Part shown: positions 8,259-16,659 of the stretch, one piece after another
Numbering within the stretch: the first letter of the stretch is position 1
Layout of the letters: the number at the start of each line of letters is the position of its first letter
Source of the DNA: a bacterium
Lineage (GTDB): Bacteria > Patescibacteriota > Dojkabacteria > JAKAPS01 > JAJZLI01
Length of the DNA stretch: 46,384 nt
Reading direction: 5' to 3'
NCBI GenBank assembly: GCA_021791275.1
Contig: JAJYWX010000034.1
Location: 1-46,384, forward strand
Program-made: the position numbers and the translations under genes
Notes under the pieces: generated by a model
Database searches by the model: none
What the model saw: only the letters and a program-made list of their open reading frames with translations
What the model was told of the DNA's origin: nothing

Positions 8259-10615
8259 ATAACAATATTCAAAATTTTATTTTTTATATATATTACTTTT
8301 TTAATCTCATTATTTTTAATTTTCTCTTTAAGTTTATTATCATCCAATACTTTATTTAAAACTATTTCCTCTGGAGAATCTTTTTCTATATATATCTCTC
8401 CTCTAAATTTCCCATTTATTTGTATAGGAATTAATATATGTGTATTTTTATTTTCAATATTTAAAATTTCTGGCCATTTAGATTTATGTATACTATAAGT
8501 ATTGCCGATTTTTTCCCAAATCTCTTCTGTTATAAATGGGGCGTATGGTGAAAGTATTATCAGAAATTTTTCCAGATTTTCTTTTGTTATGGAGTTTAGT
8601 TCTTCTACTCTATTAACATATTTCATGTATTCACTAACACATATATTATACTTTCCTTTTTCTATATTATTTTCAATTGTTTTTATAAGTTCATTTGTCA
8701 AAAAATCTTCTTCATTATTTTTACTCTTACTTGTAATATATTGCAGGTTCCAGATTCTTGTAAGAAATTTATTTATCCCTATTATTGATCTGGTCTCCCA
8801 TGATGAGTATTGTTTAAAAGGAGCCATGAACATTTCATACATTCTAATTGCATCTGCGCCATATTCTTCAATGGCAAATTTTAAAGTTACTACATTCCCC
8901 CATCTTTTACTCATTTTTCTCTTATCTTCACCATATATTAGTCCTTGATGTCTTAATTTTGTGAATGGTTCATCAAAATTTAGTATTTTTTCATCATATA
9001 AGAATTTTGTTATAAATCTAGAATACAGCAAATGTCCTACTGCATGTTCATTTCCACCTATATATAGATCTACTGGTAGCCAATGATTTATATATTCTTT
9101 ATTTCCTATAGATTTAGTATTCTTATTATCTATGAATCTTAAAAAGTACCATGAAGAGTCAACGAACGTATCCATTGTTTTAGCTTCTCTTTTAGCCTTT
9201 CCTTTGCATTTAGGACATTTAACATTTGTAAATTTTTTAGATTTTTCTAAAGGTGGTTTCCCTGTTGGTCTATAATCATCTATATCATCAGGTATTAATA
9301 CTGGTAGATCTTTCTCATCTACTGGTACTTCTCCACAATTTTTACAATATATTATAGGAATTGGTGTTCCCCAGAATCTTTCTCTTGATATGAGCCAATC
9401 TCTAAGTTTGTATTGAGTTGTCCATTCAGCATCTTTTATGCTTTCTACTATATTCTTACGTGCTTCAGAAACATTCATTCCTTTATAATCACTTTTAATC
9501 ATGATTGATTTTTCATATGGTTTTTTTTCATTTAGAACATACTCTATTTTAATATTATGTTTTTGTGCAAATAACATGTCTCTTTTATCATGTGCAGGAA
9601 CTCCCATTATTGCTCCAGTGCCATATTCCATGAGAATGTAATCTGCTACCCATATAGGAATCGGCTCATTATTTGTTGGATTTATAGCATACAAATTTGT
9701 AAATACTCCGGTTTTTACATCTTTTTTCCTTTCTACTTCAGATTGAGGAGTTAGATTTTTTCTATATTCACTGATAGCTTTTTTTGTATTAGAGTCAAAT
9801 AAATTATCTAAAGACTTATTTTCTGGTGCTAGAGCTATAAACGTTGTTCCATAAATTGTCTCGGGTTTTGTTGTAAATATAGATATACTTTTATCTAAAT
9901 CCTTTAATTTAAATTTTATTTTTGCACCTATACTTTTTCCTATCCATTTTTCTTGCATCTTTTTAGTAGATTCAGGCCAATCTAGATTTTTATTATCATT
10001 GAGTAATCTATCAGCATAGTCAGTTATTTTAAAAAACCATTGATCTATATTTTTTATCTCTATTTTACTATCACATCTTTCACATATGCCTCCTACAGAT
10101 TGTTCATTTGATAGAACCGTTTTGCATGATGGACACCAATTAACTGGAGACTTCTTCTTATATGCAAGGCCTTTTTTATAGAGTTTTAGAAAAATAATTT
10201 GGTTAAATTTATAGTAATCTGGATCAGAAGTGGTTATTTCTCTATCCCAGTCAATACCTACTCCAGAATTTATTAATTCTTTTTTAAATTCACTTGTATT
10301 TTCTTCGGTAACAATATTTGGATTTTTACCTGTTTTTATAGCAAAATTTTCTGTTGGCAATCCAAATGAGTCCCATCCCATAGGATGTAGTACTTCAAAT
10401 CCTTTTAATCTTTTATATCTAGCAACAATATCCGTGGCAGAGTATCCTTTTATATGACCTACATGAAGACCTGCACCTGAAGGGTAAGGAAACATATCTA
10501 GAACATAATACTTGTTTTTTTTTGAAGTTATATCTGTCCTATATAAATTTTCATCTTTCCATCTTTTTTTCCACTTATTCTCTATTTCTTTTATATTATA
10601 TTCTGATCTTTTCAT
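8255..10615 (-). CDS. leuS: leucyl-tRNA synthetase
   Basis: Class I aminoacyl-tRNA synthetase of 786 aa. The N-terminal catalytic signature is FPYPSGAGLHVGHIKGY (HIGH-type HVGH). A zinc-binding CPSC...CERC pair lies around residues 160-180, the CP1 editing domain is present (TTFIALAPEN region, VPAHDKRD), and the KMSKRWGN signature follows near residue 567. A C-terminal anticodon-binding domain completes it, so it is full length. It starts directly downstream of a leaderless-type promoter divergent from the LysW-like gene. It is the first gene of an operon with the PLP enzyme and the ATP-grasp ligase. Confidence 0.97.
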   Translation of the reverse strand: MKRSEYNIKEIENKWKKRWKDENLYRTDITSKKNKYYVLDMFPYPSGAGLHVGHIKGYSATDIVARYKRLKGFEVLHPMGWDSFGLPTENFAIKTGKNPNIVTEENTSEFKKELINSGVGIDWDREITTSDPDYYKFNQIIFLKLYKKGLAYKKKSPVNWCPSCKTVLSNEQSVGGICERCDSKIEIKNIDQWFFKITDYADRLLNDNKNLDWPESTKKMQEKWIGKSIGAKIKFKLKDLDKSISIFTTKPETIYGTTFIALAPENKSLDNLFDSNTKKAISEYRKNLTPQSEVERKKDVKTGVFTNLYAINPTNNEPIPIWVADYILMEYGTGAIMGVPAHDKRDMLFAQKHNIKIEYVLNEKKPYEKSIMIKSDYKGMNVSEARKNIVESIKDAEWTTQYKLRDWLISRERFWGTPIPIIYCKNCGEVPVDEKDLPVLIPDDIDDYRPTGKPPLEKSKKFTNVKCPKCKGKAKREAKTMDTFVDSSWYFLRFIDNKNTKSIGNKEYINHWLPVDLYIGGNEHAVGHLLYSRFITKFLYDEKILNFDEPFTKLRHQGLIYGEDKRKMSKRWGNVVTLKFAIEEYGADAIRMYEMFMAPFKQYSSWETRSIIGINKFLTRIWNLQYITSKSKNNEEDFLTNELIKTIENNIEKGKYNICVSEYMKYVNRVEELNSITKENLEKFLIILSPYAPFITEEIWEKIGNTYSIHKSKWPEILNIENKNTHILIPIQINGKFRGEIYIEKDSPEEIVLNKVLDDNKLKEKIKNNEIKKVIYIKNKILNIVI

Positions 10616-10652
10616 TAAAACGATGTTAACATAAAATTTAAATCAAAATCAA
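10616..10652 (-). promoter_or_regulatory. leaderless promoter of leuS operon
   Basis: On the minus strand: TTGATT (10652-10647), an 18-nt spacer, TAACAT (10628-10623), 7 nt, then ATG at 10615. It is divergent from the promoter of the LysW-like gene; the two share the 80-nt intergenic region. Confidence 0.55.
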
Positions 10653-10660
10653 TTTTTATG

Positions 10661-10695
10661 TTGATTAATTAATATTTTTAAAGTATAATATTTTC
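10661..10695 (+). promoter_or_regulatory. leaderless promoter of LysW-like gene
   Basis: TTGATT (10661-10666), exactly 17 nt, consensus TATAAT (10684-10689), 6 nt, then ATG at 10696. This is one of the best sigma-70-type promoters in the window. It places the transcription start on the start codon. Confidence 0.75.
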
Positions 10696-10854
10696 ATGAA
10701 AGTTACTTGTTTAGAATGCCAAAATGAATTTCAAGTAGAGCCTGTTTCTAACGGTGATACAGTAGAGTGTCCCTTTTGTGGAATTGAACTCGAGTATAAA
10801 GGAAAGAATCCTCAAGGAGAGGAATCATTTGAAATAATAGAGGAAGAAAAATAA
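10696..10854 (+). CDS. LysW-like zinc-ribbon small acidic protein
   Basis: Small acidic protein of 52 aa with Cys5/Cys8 and Cys25/Cys28 zinc-ribbon pairs, Gly20 and the GIELE segment at 29-33. As I remember Thermus LysW, the amino-group carrier protein, the cysteine spacing, Thr4, Gly20 and ELE all coincide. LysW proteins end in EDWGE, whose last Glu is the attachment point for the substrate. This one ends in IIEEEK, so it is either a non-carrier relative or uses a different acceptor residue. It has its own leaderless promoter and is followed 4 nt later by another tiny gene. Two LysX/RimK-type ligases lie about 5 kb away. Family assignment is moderately sure; function is open. Confidence 0.7.
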   Translation: MKVTCLECQNEFQVEPVSNGDTVECPFCGIELEYKGKNPQGEESFEIIEEEK

Positions 10855-10858
10855 ATCC

Positions 10859-11017
10859 GTGTTCGAGAAAAAAGAGTATACAGGCCCAATTTTCCATAGG
10901 AAAGATAAATGTAATCCATTTGAAGTCATTAGAATATTTGGTGAAATAGTAGAAAAAGGTGGTGACCCTAGAATATCTGAGATAATTAAAAAGCTAGAAT
11001 CTACACAAGAAGAATAG
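10859..11017 (+). CDS. small protein of unknown function (52 aa)
   Basis: Reading frame of 52 aa beginning at GTG, 4 nt after the LysW-like stop, and ending with TAG at 11015-11017. The product is charged and has a sequence expected to form helices (NPFEVIRIFGEIVEKGGD, then ISEIIKKLES). I do not recognise a family. The tight spacing behind the LysW-like gene and sensible amino-acid composition support a real gene. A GTG start with no ribosome-binding site would depend on coupling to the upstream gene. It may be a partner of the zinc-ribbon protein, but nothing in the sequence demonstrates that. Confidence 0.55.
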   Translation: MFEKKEYTGPIFHRKDKCNPFEVIRIFGEIVEKGGDPRISEIIKKLESTQEE

Positions 11018-11022
11018 CCATA

Positions 11023-11057
11023 TTGATTTATATTATAGGATGTTGTATAATGGAGGT
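11023..11057 (+). promoter_or_regulatory. leaderless promoter of 60-aa gene
   Basis: TTGATT (11023-11028), 17 nt, TATAAT (11046-11051), 6 nt, then ATG at 11058. The geometry is the same as at the LysW-like gene. The GGAGG inside the 6-nt gap is only 1 nt from the ATG and is probably not used as a ribosome-binding site. Confidence 0.7.
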
Positions 11058-11240
11058 ATGAATAGTGAACATCAACCTACCACACCTAAAGAATGGTTTG
11101 ATAATATGCGTGAACAATTGTCTAAAGCTGAAATAGGAGGATCTAATCCTGATGAATCTAATCCTTATGTTACTGGAAATGGTTTAGATAGACTAAGACT
11201 TTTAGCTCTTAGGAGAATAAGACAGGAAACAGGGATTTAA
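11058..11240 (+). CDS. small protein of unknown function (60 aa)
   Basis: Predicted protein of 60 aa, hydrophilic, with a TPKEWFDNMREQLSKAE helix-like segment, an Asn/Ser/Gly-rich middle and a basic C-terminus (LRLLALRRIRQ). No family recognised. An in-frame ATG exists at 11040, but a consensus -10 box lies between the two ATGs, so the start at 11058 is chosen: it sits 6 nt after TATAAT as at other genes here. Its stop is 11 nt from the stop of convergent murB. It could be co-inherited with the LysW-like gene upstream, yet it has its own promoter. Confidence 0.65.
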   Translation: MNSEHQPTTPKEWFDNMREQLSKAEIGGSNPDESNPYVTGNGLDRLRLLALRRIRQETGI

Positions 11241-11251
11241 TAAAATTAATA

Positions 11252-12235
11252 TTAAGATTTAAATATTATTTCTGGAGATAACTTTATTTTGAATTTCTTA
11301 TACACCTCATTTTGAACTTTATCCATTAAATTTTTTACATCTTTTTCTGTTGCATTTCCAGTATTGACTATATAATTTGCATGTTTGTCATATATTTGGG
11401 CTCCACCTATTTTTTCTCCCTTTAGTCCACATTGATCTATAACCCATCCTGCTGAATTTACAGGAGATCCAATTTTTTCTCTTTGATTATCAGTTATATT
11501 TTTAAAAATTGATCCTGCAGAAGGTAGTTTTGGTTGGATATTTGTTTTTCTTTTTAACCATTCTATAGATGTCTCTCTGGCTTTTTTAACATCTCCTTTA
11601 AATAAAACTAAATTTGAAGATAATAATATATGTTTATTTTCATGAAGTACACTATAATCATATCCAAATTTAAAAAAGTTTCTATCAACTTCCTCAACAT
11701 CACCTTCTAGAGTCAATATCTTAGCCTTATATAAATAATTACCTATAAGTTTAGATCCTCCATGGATATTATTAAAGATTGCACCTCCTACTGTTCCTGG
11801 TATAGCAGAAAAGTATTGTATTCCTGTGATATTCTTTGATAATAAATCATTTATAAGGTAGGTAAGGTTTACTCCGGATGAAACATTTACAATTACTTGA
11901 GCATACTTTTTCTCATCTTCTTCAAGGTCTGTAAATTTGAAGTATTCTCCTTCCCTATAAAATGATTTATCATCACTTATTTCAATTCTTGATTTAATAT
12001 CAGAAATATTAGTCTCTTTATATTTATTAATTATAGTAAGACCTTTTATACCTTTATCAGATATTAATACATTACTTCCCCCACCTAAAATAGTTATTGG
12101 GAAGGATTCTTTTTTCGCAAATTTTAAAAGATTTATTAAATCTTCTTTAGTGTTTGCTATTGAAAAAAATTGAGCATCTCCACCTATTTTAAAAGTTGTA
12201 TATTCTTTCAAACTTATGTTTTTATCTATTTTCAT
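11252..12235 (-). CDS. murB: UDP-N-acetylenolpyruvoylglucosamine reductase
   Basis: FAD-dependent enzyme of peptidoglycan precursor synthesis (UDP-GlcNAc-enolpyruvate to UDP-MurNAc), 327 aa. Visible are the N-terminal YTTFKIGGDA motif, the FAD-binding ILGGGSNVLI loop, FSAIPGTVGGAIFNN, the catalytic-serine region LPSAGSIFKN, and the C-terminal LSPEIIF with the conserved glutamate. An insertion of about 40 residues (around 74-112) rich in charged residues separates the FAD-binding parts and is longer than in typical MurB. It is the last gene of the envelope-glycan cluster and overlaps the upstream glycosyltransferase by 14 nt. Confidence 0.95.
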   Translation of the reverse strand: MKIDKNISLKEYTTFKIGGDAQFFSIANTKEDLINLLKFAKKESFPITILGGGSNVLISDKGIKGLTIINKYKETNISDIKSRIEISDDKSFYREGEYFKFTDLEEDEKKYAQVIVNVSSGVNLTYLINDLLSKNITGIQYFSAIPGTVGGAIFNNIHGGSKLIGNYLYKAKILTLEGDVEEVDRNFFKFGYDYSVLHENKHILLSSNLVLFKGDVKKARETSIEWLKRKTNIQPKLPSAGSIFKNITDNQREKIGSPVNSAGWVIDQCGLKGEKIGGAQIYDKHANYIVNTGNATEKDVKNLMDKVQNEVYKKFKIKLSPEIIFKS

Positions 12236-13313
12236 TATTTATAATTTTAATAAAATTTTTTGCAGATTTGTCCCAAGTATACTCTTTTAATAAGTTTTTA
12301 CCTTTACTTATCATTGATTTCCTTAGAGATTCATTATTAAGCAGTAGTATTATTGAATCTTCTATTTCTTTTTTATCAAAAGGATTCACATATATTGCGG
12401 CGTCCTTTAAAATCTCTCTAATAGAGCTTTTATATGAAGCTATTACAGGAGTTCCCAAACTCATAGCTTCAAGAGGAGGTAGTCCAAATCCTTCATAATA
12501 AGATAGAAATAAAAAAATCTTTGCATTTTTATATAGAGAAAATAGTGTTTTGATATCAACCATACCTACAGGTATAAATTTCTCATTTTCATTTATTTCA
12601 AGAAATTGTGATGCATGCTTTTCTCTATTAATATCTCCAACAAGAATACATTTTATTTCTATCTTAGTCTCCCTCATTATATCTTCAAGGATTTTATTAT
12701 TTTTTCTTTTTTCACCTCCTCCTATAGCCATTATATATGGAAAATTGATTTTAAGTTTATTTAGATAGTGTTTACTATTAAATGGTGCTCTTTTTTTGTC
12801 AATTCCGTGTTTCACTACAAATATTTTACCAGGGTCTATCTTCAAATATTTTACTATTTCTTTTTTTGAAAATTCTGATATTGTATATACAATATATTTT
12901 TTAGGGAAAATTTTTAATGTTAATACTTTTACCCTATATTTTATTTTGTCATATAATTTATCATAATAATTATTTAGGGCAATAGGTATAACATCCTGTA
13001 TTGATATTATAGTTTTTCCTTTAAAAAAAAGTGGATAAACTATATTCTCTACTGAGAAGAATCTATCGAAATGATTTTTATTTAATAAGTGAGATAATCC
13101 AAAAATTTGCCATATATAAGTGAATTTTTCTCCTCTTTCTTTGGGAGATTTTATTTTTTCACATTTTACTTTTGGAAAAGGATCATCCCCTGTATAAAGA
13201 ATAGTATATTTATTTGATTTATCATATTTAATTACTTTAGGATATAAGTTTCTTATTACGTTTCCTGTCCCAGTATTTGATTGTGCTTCTCTTGCATCTA
13301 GTAAAATACGCAT
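12222..13313 (-). CDS. GT4-type glycosyltransferase
   Basis: Glycosyltransferase of 363 aa with the GT-B fold of family GT4. It has an N-terminal RILLDAREAQSNTGTG start typical of mannosyl/rhamnosyl transferases of surface polysaccharides, a linker, AIGGGEKRKN, and the C-terminal nucleotide-sugar motif YYEGFGLPPLEAM followed by GTPVIAS. It is predicted to be cytoplasmic or membrane-associated. It lies 2 nt from the preceding GT28-type gene and overlaps murB. Together with the other GT4 gene at 15488-16606 it flanks the two GT28-type genes symmetrically. Donor and acceptor are unknown. Confidence 0.88.
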   Translation of the reverse strand: MRILLDAREAQSNTGTGNVIRNLYPKVIKYDKSNKYTILYTGDDPFPKVKCEKIKSPKERGEKFTYIWQIFGLSHLLNKNHFDRFFSVENIVYPLFFKGKTIISIQDVIPIALNNYYDKLYDKIKYRVKVLTLKIFPKKYIVYTISEFSKKEIVKYLKIDPGKIFVVKHGIDKKRAPFNSKHYLNKLKINFPYIMAIGGGEKRKNNKILEDIMRETKIEIKCILVGDINREKHASQFLEINENEKFIPVGMVDIKTLFSLYKNAKIFLFLSYYEGFGLPPLEAMSLGTPVIASYKSSIREILKDAAIYVNPFDKKEIEDSIILLLNNESLRKSMISKGKNLLKEYTWDKSAKNFIKIINNENR

Positions 13314-13315
13314 AC

Positions 13316-14431
13316 TTATTTTATTAAGCTAATTAACTCTTGTGCTTCTTTCATTCCAGAATCTTTATCTGATAATTTCTCACAAACTTTTTTATATCTT
13401 TTTAGTCTTTTTGGATTCTTTGTTACACTTTCAATACTATCTACTACATTCCTTTTATTCACTATACCTGCTCTTTTCATTTTTATAAAATCAGCACAGT
13501 CCTTCTCTTGTCCTCTAACATAATTTATTACTATTGGTACTACTTTTTTAGTAAATAACTCTTGTATTGTTGTTGATCCTGCTTTACATACAGCAACATC
13601 AGATACACTCATTACCTCTTCCATATTATTTATGAATCCAAGATTTACTATTTTCATTTTACTTTTCTTTGATAATTTTTCTATATCTTCATATGTTTTT
13701 TTATTTTTTCCATTAATAACTATTGCTTGATATCTTTCTGGGTCTTTCTTCATCAAATCTTTTAAAATTTTAGTGGGATTTATTGTTCCACTTCCTCCAA
13801 ATGTAAAGAGTACTGTGTATTTATTATTATCTAATTTATATTTTTTCCTTATTTTTTCAACATCAACATTTTTAGAGAATTTTAATTTTACTGGGATTGG
13901 ATGTATATTTATATTTTTAATTCCATGCTTTTTACATTGCCTTGCAACATATGTATTAGGAGCAATATATAAATCAGAATTACTATTTAGCCAACTCTCA
14001 TGAACATTATACATATCAGTTATAACTACAGCAAAAGGTATATTTTCCTTTCTTGATATCTCCCCTGCTATTTTATTTACAAGTGGATGAACAGATATTA
14101 TTAAGTCTGGTTTAAATGAATCTATAAGAGAAGTTATTTTTTTTCTGGACTGAATTCTAATTAAAGATAGAAATAATGATAACCTTATTTCATTATCTGT
14201 GAAATAATATCCAGATGTATATAATGTCGGAACATATTTTACTATCGGAACATATGATTTGGATATTCCCTTAACAAGTCTTTTTGAATAATCTTGAAGT
14301 GCATCTACGATTTTGATTTCAAATTTATTAGAGTCAATATTTTCAATATGCTCTTTTAAAGTTTCTGCTACAGATAGATGGCCGTTTCCTGTTTTTGACA
14401 TTAGAATTAATATTCTCTTCTTCTTTTTCAT
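13316..14431 (-). CDS. MurG/MGDG-synthase-like glycosyltransferase (GT28 type)
   Basis: GT-B glycosyltransferase of 371 aa. The N-terminal half resembles the MGDG-synthase domain (ILMSKTGNGHLSVAETLKE). The C-terminal half is glycosyltransferase-28-like (TFGGSGT, VCKAGSTTIQE). Characterised relatives of this architecture transfer Glc or Gal to diacylglycerol, so a membrane glycolipid role is likely. Its ATG overlaps the stop of its neighbour paralogue (ATGA). It is not MurG itself: the N-terminal motif is GNGHLSVAE rather than the MurG GGTGGHxxP pattern. Confidence 0.82.
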   Translation of the reverse strand: MKKKKRILILMSKTGNGHLSVAETLKEHIENIDSNKFEIKIVDALQDYSKRLVKGISKSYVPIVKYVPTLYTSGYYFTDNEIRLSLFLSLIRIQSRKKITSLIDSFKPDLIISVHPLVNKIAGEISRKENIPFAVVITDMYNVHESWLNSNSDLYIAPNTYVARQCKKHGIKNINIHPIPVKLKFSKNVDVEKIRKKYKLDNNKYTVLFTFGGSGTINPTKILKDLMKKDPERYQAIVINGKNKKTYEDIEKLSKKSKMKIVNLGFINNMEEVMSVSDVAVCKAGSTTIQELFTKKVVPIVINYVRGQEKDCADFIKMKRAGIVNKRNVVDSIESVTKNPKRLKRYKKVCEKLSDKDSGMKEAQELISLIK

Positions 14432-15504
14432 AAATCTTTTTCAATAAATTTAATTATTTTACTAGTTGATGGTATTTTGCTATCTACTATTTTTCCTCTA
14501 AGTTCTATTTTACCACTTAATATCTTATTTACGGTAATTTTTAATTTTTCTTTATTATTTATCTCTATACATGCATTGTTTTTTTGAAAGAAGATACTAT
14601 TATCTTTTTCCTGTCCTGGTATTGCTTTATAAATTATTATAGGAACTCTTTTTAGATTTAATTCACTCAGAGAGAGTCCGCCTGCCTTTGTAATGGCAAT
14701 ATCAGATATACCCATTATATCTTCGATATTCTCTTCATATCCTAGAATTATAGTATTTGGGAAATTTTTTTCTTCTAGATTTTCTTTCAACTTTTTATTT
14801 TTAGCTGTTATAACTATGATATTATATTTTTGAGATAAATTAGATATTATATATTCCGCATCTGGAATAATTCCATCACCTCCGCCCATTAAAAGAATTA
14901 CCTTTTTATCATTATTAATTGATAGTCTTTTCTTAACTTCAGATTTATTTGTAGTTTTATAAAATTTCTTCTTTATGGGTATTCCTGTTATGTGTATTTT
15001 ATTTTTATCTATATCAGCTTTTTCAAACTTTTCTTTTATCTCATTATTTGCTACAAAGTATCCGTCAATTTTTTTTGTTATCCATCCATCATGGGCATAG
15101 TAATCTGTTACAACAGCATATTTCTTGTAAGCATCAATAAATGAGAGTGCTATAGTTGAGTTTGGAAATGTGGATATCAAGATTGAATTTTGAAGTTTTT
15201 CCTCCCCTATCCTACTTTTTAATTTCTGAGCTATTAGCATATCCATTATAGAGTAATCTGACCCCTCTTTGTTGATGAGTATATAGTAAATTATCTTATA
15301 TAAATATGGTAAGTTTCCTATTATATATTTGTATGTACTCCCTAATGCTTTTTCGATATTTTCACTTACTAATGAAAAATAGTCTATTACTTCAACACTT
15401 ACCTTAAATTTGTTTTCAATCTCTTCTTTTAGTGCTTCACTTACTGCTCTGTGTCCTTTTCCTATATTTTCATTTATTATATAGATATTATCTTTTTTCT
15501 CCAT
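14428..15504 (-). CDS. MurG/MGDG-synthase-like glycosyltransferase (GT28 type), second copy
   Basis: Glycosyltransferase of 358 aa, paralogous to the following gene. N-terminal IINENIGKGHRAVSEALKEE corresponds to the GNGH motif of diacylglycerol glycosyltransferases, and the C-terminal half carries LMGGGDG and ITKAGGLSLSE. The TDYYAHDGW stretch corresponds to the ITDMYNVHESW stretch of the paralogue. The start overlaps the upstream GT4 gene by 17 nt and the end overlaps its paralogue by 4 nt. Two such enzymes in series could add successive sugars to a lipid; this is inferred. Confidence 0.82.
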   Translation of the reverse strand: MEKKDNIYIINENIGKGHRAVSEALKEEIENKFKVSVEVIDYFSLVSENIEKALGSTYKYIIGNLPYLYKIIYYILINKEGSDYSIMDMLIAQKLKSRIGEEKLQNSILISTFPNSTIALSFIDAYKKYAVVTDYYAHDGWITKKIDGYFVANNEIKEKFEKADIDKNKIHITGIPIKKKFYKTTNKSEVKKRLSINNDKKVILLMGGGDGIIPDAEYIISNLSQKYNIIVITAKNKKLKENLEEKNFPNTIILGYEENIEDIMGISDIAITKAGGLSLSELNLKRVPIIIYKAIPGQEKDNSIFFQKNNACIEINNKEKLKITVNKILSGKIELRGKIVDSKIPSTSKIIKFIEKDL

Positions 15505-16606
15505 GGATTTTTTTTATTTCTTTTAGCAATTTCTGGGCAGACTTATTCCAATCAAAATCTTTTAGTACCTTTGTTCCCTTTTTTATTAACTCTTTTCTAA
15601 GATTCTCATTACGTATGACTTTTATCATAGCATCTTTAATTTCATCTTTTTCATAAGGGTTTATAAGTATTGCTCCATCTTTCGTTGCTTCTGGTATTGA
15701 AGTTATCTCAGAAGTTATTACTGGGATTTTATGCCTAAATGCTTCAAGAGGAGGTAGTCCAAATCCTTCATATATACTAGGGTATACAAACATATCTGCA
15801 TTTTTATAAAGTACAGAAAGTTCTTTATCAGATACTTCTCCTAAAAATCTTATCCTTTCTTTTAAATGTTCTGGAACTTTTCTCTCATCCATAGGAATTT
15901 TTTTTGAATATAGCTTTCCTATAATTACCAAATTATGCTTCAATTCTGAATTCTCTTCAATCATATCTATAAATGCAGAAATTAATGTCTTATTATTTTT
16001 TCTAAGTTCCATTCCCCCAATACCAAGAATATATGGTTTTTCTATATCAAAATTTTTAATTATTTCATTATCATTGGATATATCTTTTAATCTTTTATCC
16101 AAAGCTTCTTTTATTATGAAAATTTTATTATCAGGTATTTGAAGAATTCTTTTTATCTCATCCTTAGAGAATTTTGATACTGTCATAATTTTTTCAGGTG
16201 GAAATATTTTTGACATGAAAACTTTGAATTTATAGGGGCTAATTTTATTTTGTAAATACTCTTTGAATACTATTGGAATAAGGTCATGTATTGTCAATAT
16301 TGTTTTTCCCTTAAAGAAAGGTGGAATTATAAAATTCTCTGTTGATAAAAATATATCCACTTTTTCTTTTTTTAATATATAGGGAAGGTAAATAAATTGC
16401 CAAGTCAATTTCTTTTTTGTAGAAAAAGCGTTCCTTATCTTTTTCACATTCTTTTTATTAATATCTTCAAAAGGGTCATCTTTTCCTAAAAGTACTATGT
16501 ATTGATTTTCATCATCGATTAAAAGCAACTCTTTTGTAAGGCTATATGCTACCCTACCTATACCTACTTTAAGATTTGCGAATCTTGCATCTATAGCTAT
16601 TCTCAT
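15488..16606 (-). CDS. GT4-type glycosyltransferase
   Basis: GT-B glycosyltransferase of 372 aa, same family as the gene at 12222-13313. N-terminal RIAIDARFANLKVGIGR is the typical start of this group. The C-terminal half has GIGGMELRKN and the donor-binding YEGFGLPPLEAF with KIPVITS. It lies 53 nt downstream of the Wzx-like gene. The intergenic stretch has no clear terminator, so it may belong to the same transcript or have its own weak promoter. Likely role: building a surface polysaccharide or glycolipid repeat on the cytoplasmic face. Confidence 0.88.
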   Translation of the reverse strand: MRIAIDARFANLKVGIGRVAYSLTKELLLIDDENQYIVLLGKDDPFEDINKKNVKKIRNAFSTKKKLTWQFIYLPYILKKEKVDIFLSTENFIIPPFFKGKTILTIHDLIPIVFKEYLQNKISPYKFKVFMSKIFPPEKIMTVSKFSKDEIKRILQIPDNKIFIIKEALDKRLKDISNDNEIIKNFDIEKPYILGIGGMELRKNNKTLISAFIDMIEENSELKHNLVIIGKLYSKKIPMDERKVPEHLKERIRFLGEVSDKELSVLYKNADMFVYPSIYEGFGLPPLEAFRHKIPVITSEITSIPEATKDGAILINPYEKDEIKDAMIKVIRNENLRKELIKKGTKVLKDFDWNKSAQKLLKEIKKIHGEKR

Positions 16607-16659
16607 ACTTTGTTTTTAGATAATATAGAACTTAAGTATACAATAATTAGTATATAATA

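Noticed and set aside
11052-11056. GGAGG as a Shine-Dalgarno site for the 60-aa gene
   Set aside because: It lies only 1 nt from the ATG and immediately after a consensus -10 box, so it is probably not transcribed as a leader.
13316-15504. MurG for the two GT28-type genes
   Set aside because: Their N-terminal GNGH/GKGH motif belongs to the diacylglycerol glycosyltransferase type, not the MurG GGTGGH type.
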